This document shows, piece by piece, positions 8,341 to 17,838 of a stretch of 64,000 nt of DNA. The stretch spans positions 62,001-126,000 of the forward strand of contig NZ_JAPHPW010000012.1 in assembly GCF_026241515.1 (NCBI RefSeq), given 5' to 3'. A model generated the notes under the pieces. That model made no database searches. It was not told the origin of the DNA and worked only from the letters and a program-made list of their open reading frames with translations. The translations under genes were made by a program, and so were the position numbers. Source of the DNA: Vibrio sp. 14G-20 (GTDB lineage Bacteria; Pseudomonadota; Gammaproteobacteria; Enterobacterales; Vibrionaceae). Position 1 is the first letter of the stretch, and every line of letters begins with the position of its first letter.

Positions 8341-9780
8341 ATGACACAGACTACCGATAAACTGTCGACCCACGTTTCAGTCAAAGAAGCGGAAATGGCG
8401 GAAGTATTAGCAAAAATCGTTCGTGATAAATACCAATGGGTTGCAGCGCGTAAGCAGACTCAACCATTAGATGAGTTTAAAGCGGCGTTAACCGCAACAG
8501 ACCGCAGCTTTTATGATGCACTGAGCGGCGAACAAACGGTTTTCATCACTGAATGTAAAAAGGCATCTCCGTCAAAAGGTTTGATCCGTGACGAGTTTGA
8601 TTTGGACTACATTGCATCGGTGTACAACAACCACGCCAACGCCATTTCAGTACTGACAGACGAGAAATACTTCCAAGGTGACTTTGAATTTTTGCCAAAG
8701 GTTCGCAGCATTGCTAAGCAACCTATTCTTTGTAAAGACTTCATGGTTGATACTTACCAAGTTTACCTAGCTCGTCACTACTCAGCTGACGCAATCTTGC
8801 TAATGCTATCGGTATTGGATGATGAAGAGTACAAAGCACTTGCTGAAGTCGCTCACTCGCTAAACATGGGTGTACTTACCGAAGTCAGCAACGAAGAAGA
8901 GCTTCACCGCGCTGTCGCTTTAAAAGCAAAAGTGATCGGTATTAATAACCGTAACCTACGTGACCTTTCGACTGATTTGAACCGTACTAAAGAGTTGGCT
9001 CCACTGATTCGCGAACTGGCTCCAGAAGCGATTGTCATTTCTGAGTCGGGTATCTACAACCACCAGCAAGTACGTGACCTTTCAACATTTGCAGATGGCT
9101 TCCTAATCGGTAGCTCTCTTATGGCTGAAAAGAACCTTGAACTGGCCGTTCGCAAAGTAACGTTAGGCGAAAACAAGGTGTGTGGTTTAACTCACTCTGA
9201 CGATGCAGCGAAGGCTTATCAAGCTGGTGCAGTATTCGGCGGTCTGATTTTCGTTGAAGCATCTAAGCGTCATGTGGATATCGAAGCAGCTCGTTTAACC
9301 ATGAGCGGCGCACCTTTGAACTACGTGGGTGTGTTCCAAAACCATAGCGTTACTGACGTTGCGAAAACGGTTTCTGAGCTAGGCCTGTTCGCTGTGCAAT
9401 TGCACGGTGATGAGTCTCAAGCGTCTGTCGATGAACTAAAACAGTCACTGCCTGAAAGCGTTGAGATTTGGAAAGCTTATGGTGTTGCTCCCGATGCTGA
9501 GAGCTCGCTACCAGAATTACTGGAAAGCAACGTGACTCGTCACCTGCTAGATACTAAAGTGGGTTCTCAAACAGGTGGCACAGGCCAAGTGTTCGATTGG
9601 AGCCTAATCAACAACCAAAGCGCAATCATGTTGGCGGGTGGCCTAAACCCAGAAAATGCTAACCAAGCGGCTAAGTTGGGCTGCTTAGGATTAGACCTAA
9701 ACTCTGGTGTTGAATCTGCTCCAGGTAAAAAAGACGCAGACAAACTGCAACGTGCTTTTGCTGCGATTCGTAATTACTAG
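8341..9780 (+). CDS. trpC: Bifunctional indole-3-glycerol phosphate synthase / phosphoribosylanthranilate isomerase
   Basis: A 479-residue TrpC-TrpF fusion. The N-terminal half is the synthase, with FITECKKASPSKGLI, LCKDFMVDTYQVYLAR, IGINNRNLRDLSTDL and ISESGIY. The C-terminal half, from about residue 275, is the isomerase, with NKVCGLTHSDDA (the Cys acts as base) and DTKVGSQTGGTGQVFDWSL. The two barrels carry out consecutive steps in reverse order of the chain. The ATG at 8341 is preferred over the upstream open frame, which overlaps trpD. Confidence 0.95.
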   Translation: MTQTTDKLSTHVSVKEAEMAEVLAKIVRDKYQWVAARKQTQPLDEFKAALTATDRSFYDALSGEQTVFITECKKASPSKGLIRDEFDLDYIASVYNNHANAISVLTDEKYFQGDFEFLPKVRSIAKQPILCKDFMVDTYQVYLARHYSADAILLMLSVLDDEEYKALAEVAHSLNMGVLTEVSNEEELHRAVALKAKVIGINNRNLRDLSTDLNRTKELAPLIRELAPEAIVISESGIYNHQQVRDLSTFADGFLIGSSLMAEKNLELAVRKVTLGENKVCGLTHSDDAAKAYQAGAVFGGLIFVEASKRHVDIEAARLTMSGAPLNYVGVFQNHSVTDVAKTVSELGLFAVQLHGDESQASVDELKQSLPESVEIWKAYGVAPDAESSLPELLESNVTRHLLDTKVGSQTGGTGQVFDWSLINNQSAIMLAGGLNPENANQAAKLGCLGLDLNSGVESAPGKKDADKLQRAFAAIRNY

Positions 9781-9830
9781 TCCCATCTCGGCGCTAGAAG
9801 TTAGAAAGCAGAAACTAAAAACATATTTGT

Positions 9831-9853
9831 GAGCTTTGCCTTTTGCGAAGCTC
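9831..9853 (+). other. Hairpin in the trpCF-trpB gap
   Basis: GAGCTTTGC/GCGAAGCTC, nine pairs with one G-U and a five-base loop, with no T tract. It sits in the only long gap (131 bases) of the operon. It may stabilise or divide the transcript; an internal promoter could also lie here but none is clear. Confidence 0.4.
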
Positions 9854-9911
9854 AAACAAGATTAAATGACTTGGTGTGAATACACATCAGTAGAATTGAA
9901 GGAATAACACA

Positions 9912-11102
9912 ATGGCTAAACTCGATGCCTACTTTGGTGAATACGGTGGTCAATACGTACCGCAGATCCTAGTGCCAGCACTAGACCAACTTGAACAAGC
10001 ATTTATCGATGCACAGGCCGATCCTGAGTTCCGTAGCGAATTCATGACGCTTCTTCAAGAGTACGCTGGTCGTCCAACGGCGCTAACGCTAGCACGCAAC
10101 CTAACAAAAGGTACAAAAACAAAACTGTACCTAAAGCGTGAAGATCTACTTCACGGCGGCGCTCACAAGACAAACCAAGTTCTTGGTCAAGCATTGCTAG
10201 CAAAACGTATGGGCAAGCAGGAAATCATCGCTGAAACTGGCGCAGGCCAACACGGTGTGGCAACAGCTCTAGCGTGTGCTCTATTAGGTCTTAAGTGTCG
10301 TGTATACATGGGTGCAAAAGACGTTGAACGTCAAAGCCCGAACGTGTTCCGTATGAAGCTAATGGGCGCAGAGGTTATCCCTGTACATTCTGGCTCTTCA
10401 ACGCTAAAAGATGCTTGTAACGAAGCGCTACGTGACTGGTCTGCAACTTATGAAGACGCGCACTACCTATTGGGTACTGCAGCGGGCCCTCACCCATTCC
10501 CAACGATTGTTCGTGATTTCCAACGCATGATTGGTGAAGAAACGAAGAACCAGATTCTAGCTCGTGAAGGTCGCCTTCCTGATGCGGTTATCGCTTGTGT
10601 CGGCGGTGGTTCAAACGCTATCGGTATGTTCGCGGATTTCATTGAAGAAGAGTCTGTACGCCTAATCGGTGTAGAGCCAGCGGGTAAAGGTATTGATACC
10701 GACCAACACGGCGCACCGCTTAAACACGGTAAAACCGGTATCTTCTTCGGCATGAAAGCACCACTGATGCAAGATGAGAACGGCCAAGTAGAAGAGTCTT
10801 ACTCTGTGTCTGCCGGTCTAGATTTCCCATCAGTTGGTCCTCAACACGCGCACCTAAATGCGATTGGCCGTGCTGAATACGACAACGTGACCGATGACGA
10901 AGCACTAGAAGCTTTCCAAGCTATCGCACGTAACGAAGGTATTATCGCAGCGCTAGAGTCGTCTCATGCTTTGGCTCATGCAATCAAAATGGCTCACGAC
11001 GATCCAGAAAAAGAACAGCTATTAGTCGTTAACTTATCTGGCCGTGGTGACAAAGACATTTTCTCTGTACACGACATTCTTAAAGAGAAAGGAGCATTAT
11101 AA
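9912..11102 (+). CDS. trpB: Tryptophan synthase beta subunit
   Basis: A 396-residue PLP enzyme that joins indole to serine. The PLP lysine is Lys86 in [13 protein letters not shown]. The phosphate-binding loop [10 protein letters not shown], the [12 protein letters not shown] catalytic Glu block and [10 protein letters not shown] at the C terminus are intact. AAGGAATAACACA precedes the ATG. The stop shares one base with the trpA start (TAATG), coupling the two subunits of the alpha2-beta2 complex. Confidence 0.96.
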   Translation: MAKLDAYFGEYGGQYVPQILVPALDQLEQAFIDAQADPEFRSEFMTLLQEYAGRPTALTLARNLTKGTKTKLYLKREDLLHGGAHKTNQVLGQALLAKRMGKQEIIAETGAGQHGVATALACALLGLKCRVYMGAKDVERQSPNVFRMKLMGAEVIPVHSGSSTLKDACNEALRDWSATYEDAHYLLGTAAGPHPFPTIVRDFQRMIGEETKNQILAREGRLPDAVIACVGGGSNAIGMFADFIEEESVRLIGVEPAGKGIDTDQHGAPLKHGKTGIFFGMKAPLMQDENGQVEESYSVSAGLDFPSVGPQHAHLNAIGRAEYDNVTDDEALEAFQAIARNEGIIAALESSHALAHAIKMAHDDPEKEQLLVVNLSGRGDKDIFSVHDILKEKGAL

Positions 11103-11908
11103 TGGATCGCTATCAATCACTCTTCACTCGCTTAGCTGAAAAGAATCAGGGCGCATTCGTACCATTCGTAACGGTTGGCGATCCTAACCCTGAGCAATCG
11201 CTTAAGATCATGGAAACTTTGGTTGAAGCGGGTGCAGACGCACTTGAGCTTGGTATTCCATTCTCTGATCCTCTGGCTGATGGCCCAACAATCCAAGGTG
11301 CAAACATTCGTGCGTTAGATTCTAAAGTCACGCCAGATGTGTGTTTTGACCTAATTGCTCAAATCCGCGCTAAATACCCAGAGCTACCAATCGGCCTACT
11401 GATGTACGCAAACTTGGTGTACGCACGTGGTATCGAGAACTTCTACGAGCGTTGTGCTAATGCAGGTATCGATTCAGTATTGATTGCTGATGTACCAACC
11501 AACGAGAGTGGCGAGTTTGTTGCTGCAGCTAAGAAGTTTGGCGTTCACCCAATCTTTATTGCTCCACCAACAGCAAGTGATGAGACGCTTCAATCAGTTT
11601 CTGAGCTAGGTGGTGGTTACACTTACCTACTTTCTCGTGCTGGCGTAACGGGTGCAGAAACCAAAGCAAACATGCCTGTGACTGCCCTACTTGATCGTTT
11701 GAACAAGTTTGATGCGCCACCAGCACTGCTTGGTTTCGGTATCTCGGCTCCTGAACAAGTGAAAGAAGCAATTGTAGCTGGCGCTGCTGGTGCTATCTCT
11801 GGCTCAGCAGTTGTGAAAATCATTGAAAATAACGTTGAACAACCAGAAGCAATGCTTAAAGCTCTTGCTGAGTTTGTTACGCCAATGAAAGCGGCTACGC
11901 AAAAATAA
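11102..11908 (+). CDS. trpA: Tryptophan synthase alpha subunit
   Basis: A 268-residue TIM-barrel lyase that cleaves indole-3-glycerol phosphate to indole, channelled to TrpB. The catalytic residues are Glu49 ([11 protein letters not shown]) and Asp60 (LADGPTIQ). [12 protein letters not shown] and [10 protein letters not shown] form the phosphate-binding parts. It overlaps the trpB stop by one base and is the last gene before the operon terminator. Confidence 0.96.
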   Translation: MDRYQSLFTRLAEKNQGAFVPFVTVGDPNPEQSLKIMETLVEAGADALELGIPFSDPLADGPTIQGANIRALDSKVTPDVCFDLIAQIRAKYPELPIGLLMYANLVYARGIENFYERCANAGIDSVLIADVPTNESGEFVAAAKKFGVHPIFIAPPTASDETLQSVSELGGGYTYLLSRAGVTGAETKANMPVTALLDRLNKFDAPPALLGFGISAPEQVKEAIVAGAAGAISGSAVVKIIENNVEQPEAMLKALAEFVTPMKAATQK

Positions 11909-11916
11909 TAAATAGG

Positions 11917-11955
11917 CTCCCACTAGTGCGATAATTTGCGCTGTGGGAGTTTTTC
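11917..11955 (+). terminator. trp operon terminator
   Basis: CTCCCAC/GTGGGAG stem with a second inner pairing (AGTGCG with TGCGCT), then TTTTTCT, 8 bases past trpA. Confidence 0.88.
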
Positions 11956-12278
11956 TCCGAGAACACGTCCAAACCCTCTCAATTGTTAAATTTATGATAA
12001 AAACAACACCTCATACAAACCTGTAGCACACCTATAATACCCCACCAAAACATCACTACCATTTATAAAAATAATGACAAATCAAAAAGCAATCGTTTGC
12101 TTTGGTGTAAAAAATCATCAAATGACATTTGATTACTGCTTTTTGGTGTTCTTTCATCTCTGCTCATATTGATAAATGTAAAGGATACGTGTAAAACTTC
12201 TCGCGAAATATTAATCCAATGGTACATCGTACATTGGTGAGTAGTTCTGGTATTTTTATATTTAGTAGCACAGAGGTT
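11956..12278. other. Intergenic region upstream of the symporter, with a palindrome
   Basis: AT-rich, with no coding frame of note. A TATAAT occurs at 12033-12038. The perfect palindrome ATCAAATG-A-CATTTGAT spans 12117-12133, about 145 bases before the symporter start, and could be an operator. A longer imperfect pairing of AAAAAGCA with TGCTTTTT surrounds it. Confidence 0.45.
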
Positions 12279-13538
12279 ATGGAAGTGTTAAAAGAAAAGA
12301 GTTTGCTAAGCAACATCGGCGTTCAAGTCGTTATTGCAATGATCATCGGTACCCTAGTCGGTGCGATGATGGGTGACAGCGCAACTATGTTCGCTCCACT
12401 GGGTGCTATCTTCATCAATTTGATCAAGATGCTGGTTATCCCTCTAGTCGCGGTTGCCCTAATTTCAGGTGCTGCTGGTCTAGGCAACAGCTCATCAGCA
12501 GGTAAAGTGGGCGTGACCACTCTAGGTTACTTTGCACTAACGTCTGCACTTGCTGTAGCACTAGCGCTAGTAATGGGTGAAATATTCGAACCAGGTCGTG
12601 GTATCGATGTTTCTGGCGTTGAAGGCATGTTCTCTTCTGAATACGCTGCGAAAGGCGAACTTCCAACGTTCTGGGCAACCATCACGGGCATGATCCCGAC
12701 CAACGTTTTCCAATCACTGAATGAAGCAAACATTCTGCAAATTCTAGTCTTCTGCTTATTCTTCGGTATTGCGATTTCTAAACAAGCGAAAGAGAAACGT
12801 GACCCTATCATCAATGGCGTAAACGCGATTGTTGACGCGATGGTTTGGATGATCAACAAGGTTATGATCATTGCACCACTTGGCGTATTCGGCCTGATGG
12901 CGGAAGCAGTAGGTACATTCGGTTTTGGCGCACTTATGGTTGTGTTCAAACTGTTCATTGTTTACATCGCTGCGATCCTAATCTTCGGCTTTGTTGCTTA
13001 CCCACTGATGATTCAAATCTTCACTAAGACTTCTGCGAAGAAGTTCCTAGTGGCAATGAAGAAGCCTCAAGCGGTTGCACTATCAACAGCATCTTCAATG
13101 GCGACACTGCCAGTAACAATGGAAACGGTAGAGAAAGAACTTGGCGTTCGTAACTCTACGGCTTCATTCGTTCTGCCTCTTGGTGCGACGATCAACATGT
13201 CTGGTAACGCAATTTACTACGGCCTAGTTGCTATCTTCTTCGCACAGCTGTTCAACATCGACCTGTCTATGGGTGCATACGTTGCTATCATCGTAACGTC
13301 TACGCTAGGCGCAGTTGGTCAAGCAGGTGTTCCAGGTCCTTCTTTCCTAGTGGTTGCAGTTCTTCTAGCGGCTGGTATCCCTATCGAAGGTCTACCTCTG
13401 TTGTTCGCTCTAGACCGTATCTTCGACATGATCCGTACTGCTCTGAACATCACTGGTGATGCAGCATGTGCAGTCATCGTTGATTCTCTAATCGAAGACG
13501 AAGCGAAAGAAGCTGAGCTACAAAAACAGCAAGCGTGA
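12279..13538 (+). CDS. Dicarboxylate/amino acid:cation symporter (DAACS family)
   Basis: A 419-residue inner-membrane sodium- or proton-coupled carrier of the GltP/DctA/SstT superfamily. The start LLSNIGVQVVIAMIIGTLVGAM and the motif LSTASSMATLPVTMETVEKELG with the serine-rich re-entrant loop are diagnostic, followed by LPLGATINMSGNAIYYG and the substrate loop GVPGPSFLVVAVLLAAGIP. Glutamate, aspartate, serine or C4-dicarboxylates are all possible substrates. The ATG at 12279 with AGAGG before it is preferred over an upstream start at 12219. It is followed by its own terminator. Confidence 0.9.
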   Translation: MEVLKEKSLLSNIGVQVVIAMIIGTLVGAMMGDSATMFAPLGAIFINLIKMLVIPLVAVALISGAAGLGNSSSAGKVGVTTLGYFALTSALAVALALVMGEIFEPGRGIDVSGVEGMFSSEYAAKGELPTFWATITGMIPTNVFQSLNEANILQILVFCLFFGIAISKQAKEKRDPIINGVNAIVDAMVWMINKVMIIAPLGVFGLMAEAVGTFGFGALMVVFKLFIVYIAAILIFGFVAYPLMIQIFTKTSAKKFLVAMKKPQAVALSTASSMATLPVTMETVEKELGVRNSTASFVLPLGATINMSGNAIYYGLVAIFFAQLFNIDLSMGAYVAIIVTSTLGAVGQAGVPGPSFLVVAVLLAAGIPIEGLPLLFALDRIFDMIRTALNITGDAACAVIVDSLIEDEAKEAELQKQQA

Positions 13539-13563
13539 TATTAAGCTTCAGTTTTGATTGATA

Positions 13564-13593
13564 AAAAAACCGCCTTCATACAGGCGGTTTTTT
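13564..13593. terminator. Bidirectional terminator between symporter and TRAP genes
   Basis: AAAAAACCGCC/GGCGGTTTTTT stem with an eight-base loop. It serves both convergent genes. Confidence 0.92.
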
Positions 13594-13640
13594 ATTAGGT
13601 GATGACCAATGTTGAATCGGTAAACCTTACCCTTGTTAGG

Positions 13641-14948
13641 CTAATTGATTAGTCCAAACGCACGAGGCAGAGCCAAGCTAATTTCAGGAATAAAAGTAAT
13701 AGCCAACAGTGTGACGATCAATACGGCACAAAACGGCATGATACTTCTTATAACATTCTCAATCTTAGATCCACTGACACTACAACCCACAAATAGCGCC
13801 GTGCCAACGGGTGGCGTTGCAATACCAATACATAAGTTGAAGATAATCATCATCGCGAAGTGAATTGGATGCATGCCTAAATGCTCAGCAATCGGCATAA
13901 AGATAGGGGTAAAGATCAATACGGCTGGCGTAAGGTCCATAAACATACCCACGATCAGTAAAATCAGGTTCATCAGAATAAAGATGATAATTGGATTATC
14001 TGAAATAGAGAGCATCCAATCGCTGATCATGGTTGGTAGACCGGTAAACGCCATTGCCCATGACATAATAGTAGAAGCACCAATCAAGAACAGCATAATG
14101 CCAGTGACCTGAACGGTTTCTCTACAAATTATCGGGAAGTGTGCCCATTTGAGGGTTCGGTAACAAAGTGACAGTATAAAAGAGTAAAGAACCGCTATAC
14201 ATGCCCCTTCTGTTGCGGTGAAAATACCACCAATAATACCGCCAATAACAACAACAATAAGCCCTAAGCTTGGTGTTGCTTGCCAAACAATATTCAACAC
14301 ATCTTTCGTTGTGAAGCCGTCATTCGCGCTTGTTTTGTAGCCTTTCTTTTTAGCAATGAAATAGGCTACGACCATACAACTTAAACCCATTAAAATACCT
14401 GGGACATAACCTGCGATAAACAGCGCCGCCACGGATGTTCCACCCGACACTACTGAAAATACGATCAGTGAATTACTTGGTGGTATTAGTAAGCCTGCCG
14501 GGCAGGATGCAACGTTTACTGCTGTTGCCAAGTTTTTATCATAACCATCTTTTTCTAATTCAGGGCCTAAGGTTTTACCCACTGCTGCTGCAGCGGCAAC
14601 AGCTGATCCTGATACAGCGCCAAACATCATATTGGCAAAGATGTTCACGTGAAAAAGTGAGCCTGGGATCCAACCAACCAAGAGCTTTGCAAGATTGATA
14701 AGTCGACTCGCGATGCCACCCACATTCATTATATTCCCAGCAAGGATAAAGAAAGGGATGGCTAATAAACTGAAACTATCAATACCGGTAATGATTTTTT
14801 GACCCGCAGTAATACTCGCGACTTCAAACGGTAAAATGAAATACATGATCGTTAACGATGACATGGCAATTGCAATCGCAATGGGCATGCTAATCGCGAT
14901 CATGAATAAGAATAGGCCTAGCAGCCAAACACCAATGGACAAATCCAT
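13641..14948 (-). CDS. TRAP transporter large permease (DctM)
   Basis: A 435-residue, about 12-helix inner-membrane protein, the ion-coupled subunit of a tripartite ATP-independent periplasmic transporter. Family blocks are LLAIPFFILAGNIMNVGGIASRL, FGAVSGSAVAAAAAVG and NLCIGIATPPVGTALFVG. It is the last gene of a dctP-dctQ-dctM operon read leftward, 21 bases after the small permease. No catabolic gene is adjacent, so the substrate is not indicated. Confidence 0.92.
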   Translation of the reverse strand: MDLSIGVWLLGLFLFMIAISMPIAIAIAMSSLTIMYFILPFEVASITAGQKIITGIDSFSLLAIPFFILAGNIMNVGGIASRLINLAKLLVGWIPGSLFHVNIFANMMFGAVSGSAVAAAAAVGKTLGPELEKDGYDKNLATAVNVASCPAGLLIPPSNSLIVFSVVSGGTSVAALFIAGYVPGILMGLSCMVVAYFIAKKKGYKTSANDGFTTKDVLNIVWQATPSLGLIVVVIGGIIGGIFTATEGACIAVLYSFILSLCYRTLKWAHFPIICRETVQVTGIMLFLIGASTIMSWAMAFTGLPTMISDWMLSISDNPIIIFILMNLILLIVGMFMDLTPAVLIFTPIFMPIAEHLGMHPIHFAMMIIFNLCIGIATPPVGTALFVGCSVSGSKIENVIRSIMPFCAVLIVTLLAITFIPEISLALPRAFGLIN

Positions 14949-14969
14949 AATATAGAGTCCTTTTAAAAC

Positions 14970-15449
14970 TTACTTTTTGTTGGGTTCACAAAAAAGATCA
15001 AACGTATTCATGACCAAATAGATGAGGATAATAACGGCTGATATCGGCAATATTGAATAAACCGTCGACATCGGTAATTGCAATGCTGGAGAGAGTTGTT
15101 GTGTGGTTCTTCCCATTAAAGCGATGCCACCTTGAAGCATTGCTAAAAATACAAATGAACCAGAGATCACATTGATAAGTACGTGTAATGCTATATGTGC
15201 TTTACCCTTAAGATAACCATCCAATAACGTTATTGCTAAGTGTCCTTTGATACCGAATAAGTAGCTTGCTCCTAGTAATCCAAGCCATACCATCGCATAA
15301 CGAGCAAGTTCATCAGTCCAGTTACTTGGGTCATTCAAAACATAACGACTAAAAACCTGCCAAGTGACAGTAACGACAAGTAACATTAATGCAAAAGAAG
15401 AGACAAAAAGAATCAACCTATCAAGTAGGTTTCTGAAAGTTGCTAACAT
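14970..15449 (-). CDS. TRAP transporter small permease (DctQ)
   Basis: A four-helix membrane protein of about 159 residues that pairs with the large permease. The typical block VFSRYVLNDPSNWTDELARYAMVWLGLLGASY is present. The ATG at 15449 (MLATFRNLLDR), preceded by TGAGG, is preferred over a start 11 codons upstream. It lies between the binding protein and the large permease. Confidence 0.88.
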   Translation of the reverse strand: MLATFRNLLDRLILFVSSFALMLLVVTVTWQVFSRYVLNDPSNWTDELARYAMVWLGLLGASYLFGIKGHLAITLLDGYLKGKAHIALHVLINVISGSFVFLAMLQGGIALMGRTTQQLSPALQLPMSTVYSILPISAVIILIYLVMNTFDLFCEPNKK

Positions 15450-15516
15450 GGTGTGATACCTCAAAAAATTTTGCCTTAGCAAAGCTAAGGCAAAATTATA
15501 TTTTCACTAATACAGA

Positions 15517-16473
15517 TTAAAGAGCTTCAATTTTTTCAATGAATGGAGCTAGTTTTGGATCTTTTTTCGCTTCATCAATCATAGGTTTAACAGCAGCGCG
15601 GAAAGGGGCTTTATCAACTTCAACAAACGTTACGCCTTCTTTCATTCCTTTCTCTTTGTTCATGTCATCTGTTGCGTCCCATATTTTAATCTGCTCTTCA
15701 AGAGACTCTGCTGCTTCTTTTAATATTTTCTGCTCTTCTGCAGTTAATGAACCCCATTTATATTCTGAAATAATGATCACATCAGGTGTCATCATGTGCT
15801 GATCCATAGAATAAAATTTAGCTACTTCACTGTGCTTCATTTCAACTAAGCTAGAAATATTATTTTCAGCACCATCAATGACACCTTGCTGAAGTGCTGT
15901 GTAAACCTCATTGAAAGGGACAGGTGTTGCTTTACCACCTAATAGGTTGACCATTTCCATCATGGTTGGAGAACCAGGGACTCGAACTTTCATGCCAGCA
16001 AGATCGGCAGGTGAGTTAATTGCTTTTTTAGCGTAGAAGCTACGTGTACCTGAATCATAGAATGTAAGACCAATGAAGCCTTTACCTTCACTTGAAAGCA
16101 ACATCTCTTGTGCCGCTTCACTTCGCATGAACGTTCTCATATGTGGAACGTCACGGAATAAGAAAGGCAGTGCATTAACTTTAAAAGTTGGTTCAAAAGA
16201 TTCTGCTAATCCACCGTTGATTTTAGCCATATCAATCGCACCGGTAACAACTTGCTCAGCTTGGTCACGTTCAGAGCCTAGTTGACCGTTTGGAAAAATC
16301 TTAATCGTAAGGTCACCATTCGATTTTTCTTTAACCTTATCAGCCATGATCACCATCCCTTGGTGAGCTGCACTTTCTAATGACATTGCATGCCCTAAAG
16401 TCAACGTTTTTGCTTGAACGCCAAATGCCATAAGAATTGATGCCGCTGTAATCGTCAGTAGGTGTTTTTTCAT
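15517..16473 (-). CDS. TRAP transporter substrate-binding protein (DctP family)
   Basis: A 318-residue periplasmic receptor. The signal peptide MKKHLLTITAASILMAFGVQA is followed by KTLTLGHAMSLESAAHQG. The ligand-binding arginine region lies in LAGMKVRVPGSPTMMEMVNLLGG, and VYTALQQGVIDGAENN is the family block. It delivers a carboxylate, often a sugar acid or small organic acid, to the two permeases downstream. The actual ligand is unknown. Confidence 0.9.
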   Translation of the reverse strand: MKKHLLTITAASILMAFGVQAKTLTLGHAMSLESAAHQGMVIMADKVKEKSNGDLTIKIFPNGQLGSERDQAEQVVTGAIDMAKINGGLAESFEPTFKVNALPFLFRDVPHMRTFMRSEAAQEMLLSSEGKGFIGLTFYDSGTRSFYAKKAINSPADLAGMKVRVPGSPTMMEMVNLLGGKATPVPFNEVYTALQQGVIDGAENNISSLVEMKHSEVAKFYSMDQHMMTPDVIIISEYKWGSLTAEEQKILKEAAESLEEQIKIWDATDDMNKEKGMKEGVTFVEVDKAPFRAAVKPMIDEAKKDPKLAPFIEKIEAL

Positions 16474-16658
16474 GTTCTTCTCCAGAATCCATTTTTGTAA
16501 GAGGTACAGTTTGTATATGGCACGTTATAGTTGAGCTTGAAATCTAACGTTCAATTGCATATCGCTCATAACTGTAACGCTTCATTACAATATTCTTACC
16601 CTTATGATTTTTGTATTACAATAATATGTGTATATTTTGTGAGCTAAGGTTTATCTAT

Positions 16659-16714
16659 TGGTCTGAGAACCGAATTGATTGTGATACCAATCATATTTGG
16701 GACTAATTAGACCA
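16659..16714. repeat. Imperfect palindromic repeat candidate
   Basis: Outer arms TGGTCT/AGACCA and inner arms TGATTG/CAATCA around TGATAC form a cruciform-like element of 56 bases. The core TGATACCAATCA has the look of a dispersed intergenic repeat of vibrios, but this is from memory. Confidence 0.35.
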
Positions 16715-16985
16715 TTAATCAGCCCTACTTTGGATTTATTGGGAATTTCGATTACTTTTAACTGCTTTAAGAACAACCTCTTAGCAAAAAAGCACCGATA
16801 TATTTATGTTATTTTAAGATATTAAGTTCAATTATGGAGCACGATCAAGAAGGTCTCATCGTTCGAAAACGCGAGTCTTGAACAGTGTTTTGTGAGGTAA
16901 TGAAGGCGAGGTTTTAGGCTGGACTTAGACGATAAGAATGGACAAAGGCAATAGAGAGAAACTTGATAGGGCGAATTATTTGTAA

Positions 16986-17021
16986 CAAAAATCCGAGAGC
17001 TTCACAGCCCTCGGATTTTTG
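16986..17021 (-). terminator. Terminator of the hisC-like / binding protein operon
   Basis: CAAAAATCCGAG/CTCGGATTTTTG stem with an 12-base loop, T-rich on both strands, just past the binding-protein stop. Confidence 0.9.
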
Positions 17022-17054
17022 TTTCTGGTGTTCTAGTTTTAGGCGTGAGACGAA

Positions 17055-17831
17055 TTACAAATCAGCGCCATAGATATCAAACGTAAAGTACTTAGCGGCA
17101 ATCTTGTCGTAAGTGCCGTTTGCTCTGATCTCTTCAATCGCGGCATTGAATTGTTTCGCCAGTTTTGAATCCTGCTTTCTTAACGCTAGTGCCGTGCCTT
17201 CGCCAATGTAGGCTTTGTCGGTCACTGCTTTACCTTTGAACTCAAAGCCCTCGCCTTCTTTCTTATCTAAGAAAGCCAATGACAGTTGATCTGAGTTGCC
17301 GAAGGTTAGATCTAGACGACCGTTTTGCAGATCCAGATACACTTCATCTTGACCAGTATAACGCTTAATATTTGCCACATCGCCAAACTTGTCGGTTACG
17401 TAGCGATCGTGGATCGTACCTTGTTGAACACCGATGGTTTTGCCGACTAGGCCTGCCTCATCGACACTGAACTCTGCGCTTTTAGCAGCAACAAATACGG
17501 CTGGTGTTTGGTAGTACTTATCAGTAAACAAAATCTTACGCTTACGCTCTTCGGTGATACGCATTGACGCCATGATCACATCTGACTTTCTTGCCAACAA
17601 ACTTGGAATTAGTGAGTCCCAGCTTTGCGAAACCCAAGTACAATCGAGTTTAGCTTGCTCACATAAGGCATCAGCTATCTCAATATCAAACCCGACAGGC
17701 ACACCGTCGCTGTTTTTATAGTTGAATGGCGGATACGTAAAGTCCGACGCCAAACGGATTTCTTTCGCCTGTACCGTTGTACCAAGTAAAGCGGCCGCAC
17801 AAGCGAGTCCTAGTATTATCTTTTTCATCAT
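17055..17831 (-). CDS. Amino acid ABC transporter substrate-binding protein (ArgT/HisJ/ArtJ type)
   Basis: A roughly 258-residue periplasmic binding protein of SBP family 3. A signal peptide ends near TTVQA. The mature start EIRLASDFTYPPFNYKNSDG and GFDIEIADALCEQ, with DSLIPSLLARKSDVIMASMRIT, match the basic amino-acid group (Lys/Arg/Orn/His). No permease or ATPase gene is adjacent, so it must share a remote one. AGGA spaced five bases before the ATG at 17831 decides the start; an in-frame ATG two codons earlier overlaps that site. It directly follows the hisC-like gene with almost no gap. Confidence 0.85.
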   Translation of the reverse strand: MMKKIILGLACAAALLGTTVQAKEIRLASDFTYPPFNYKNSDGVPVGFDIEIADALCEQAKLDCTWVSQSWDSLIPSLLARKSDVIMASMRITEERKRKILFTDKYYQTPAVFVAAKSAEFSVDEAGLVGKTIGVQQGTIHDRYVTDKFGDVANIKRYTGQDEVYLDLQNGRLDLTFGNSDQLSLAFLDKKEGEGFEFKGKAVTDKAYIGEGTALALRKQDSKLAKQFNAAIEEIRANGTYDKIAAKYFTFDIYGADL

Positions 17832-17838
17832 TGCCATC

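Larger units (their letters stand above)
16474..17054. other. Long intergenic region upstream of TRAP operon 1
   Basis: About 580 bases without a supportable gene. It contains the TRAP promoter region near 16480-16620, an imperfect inverted repeat at 16659-16714, then unassigned sequence, and the terminator of the binding-protein gene at 16986-17021. A 15-codon frame near 16834 is too short to support. Confidence 0.5.

Noticed and set aside
12527..12958. 143-codon frame antisense to the symporter gene
   Set aside because: Shadow of a real, well-conserved gene; its residue composition is that of an antisense frame and it has no ribosome site or family match.
16834..16881. 15-codon frame in the long gap before TRAP operon 1
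   Set aside because: Too short, without a clear ribosome site or known relative.
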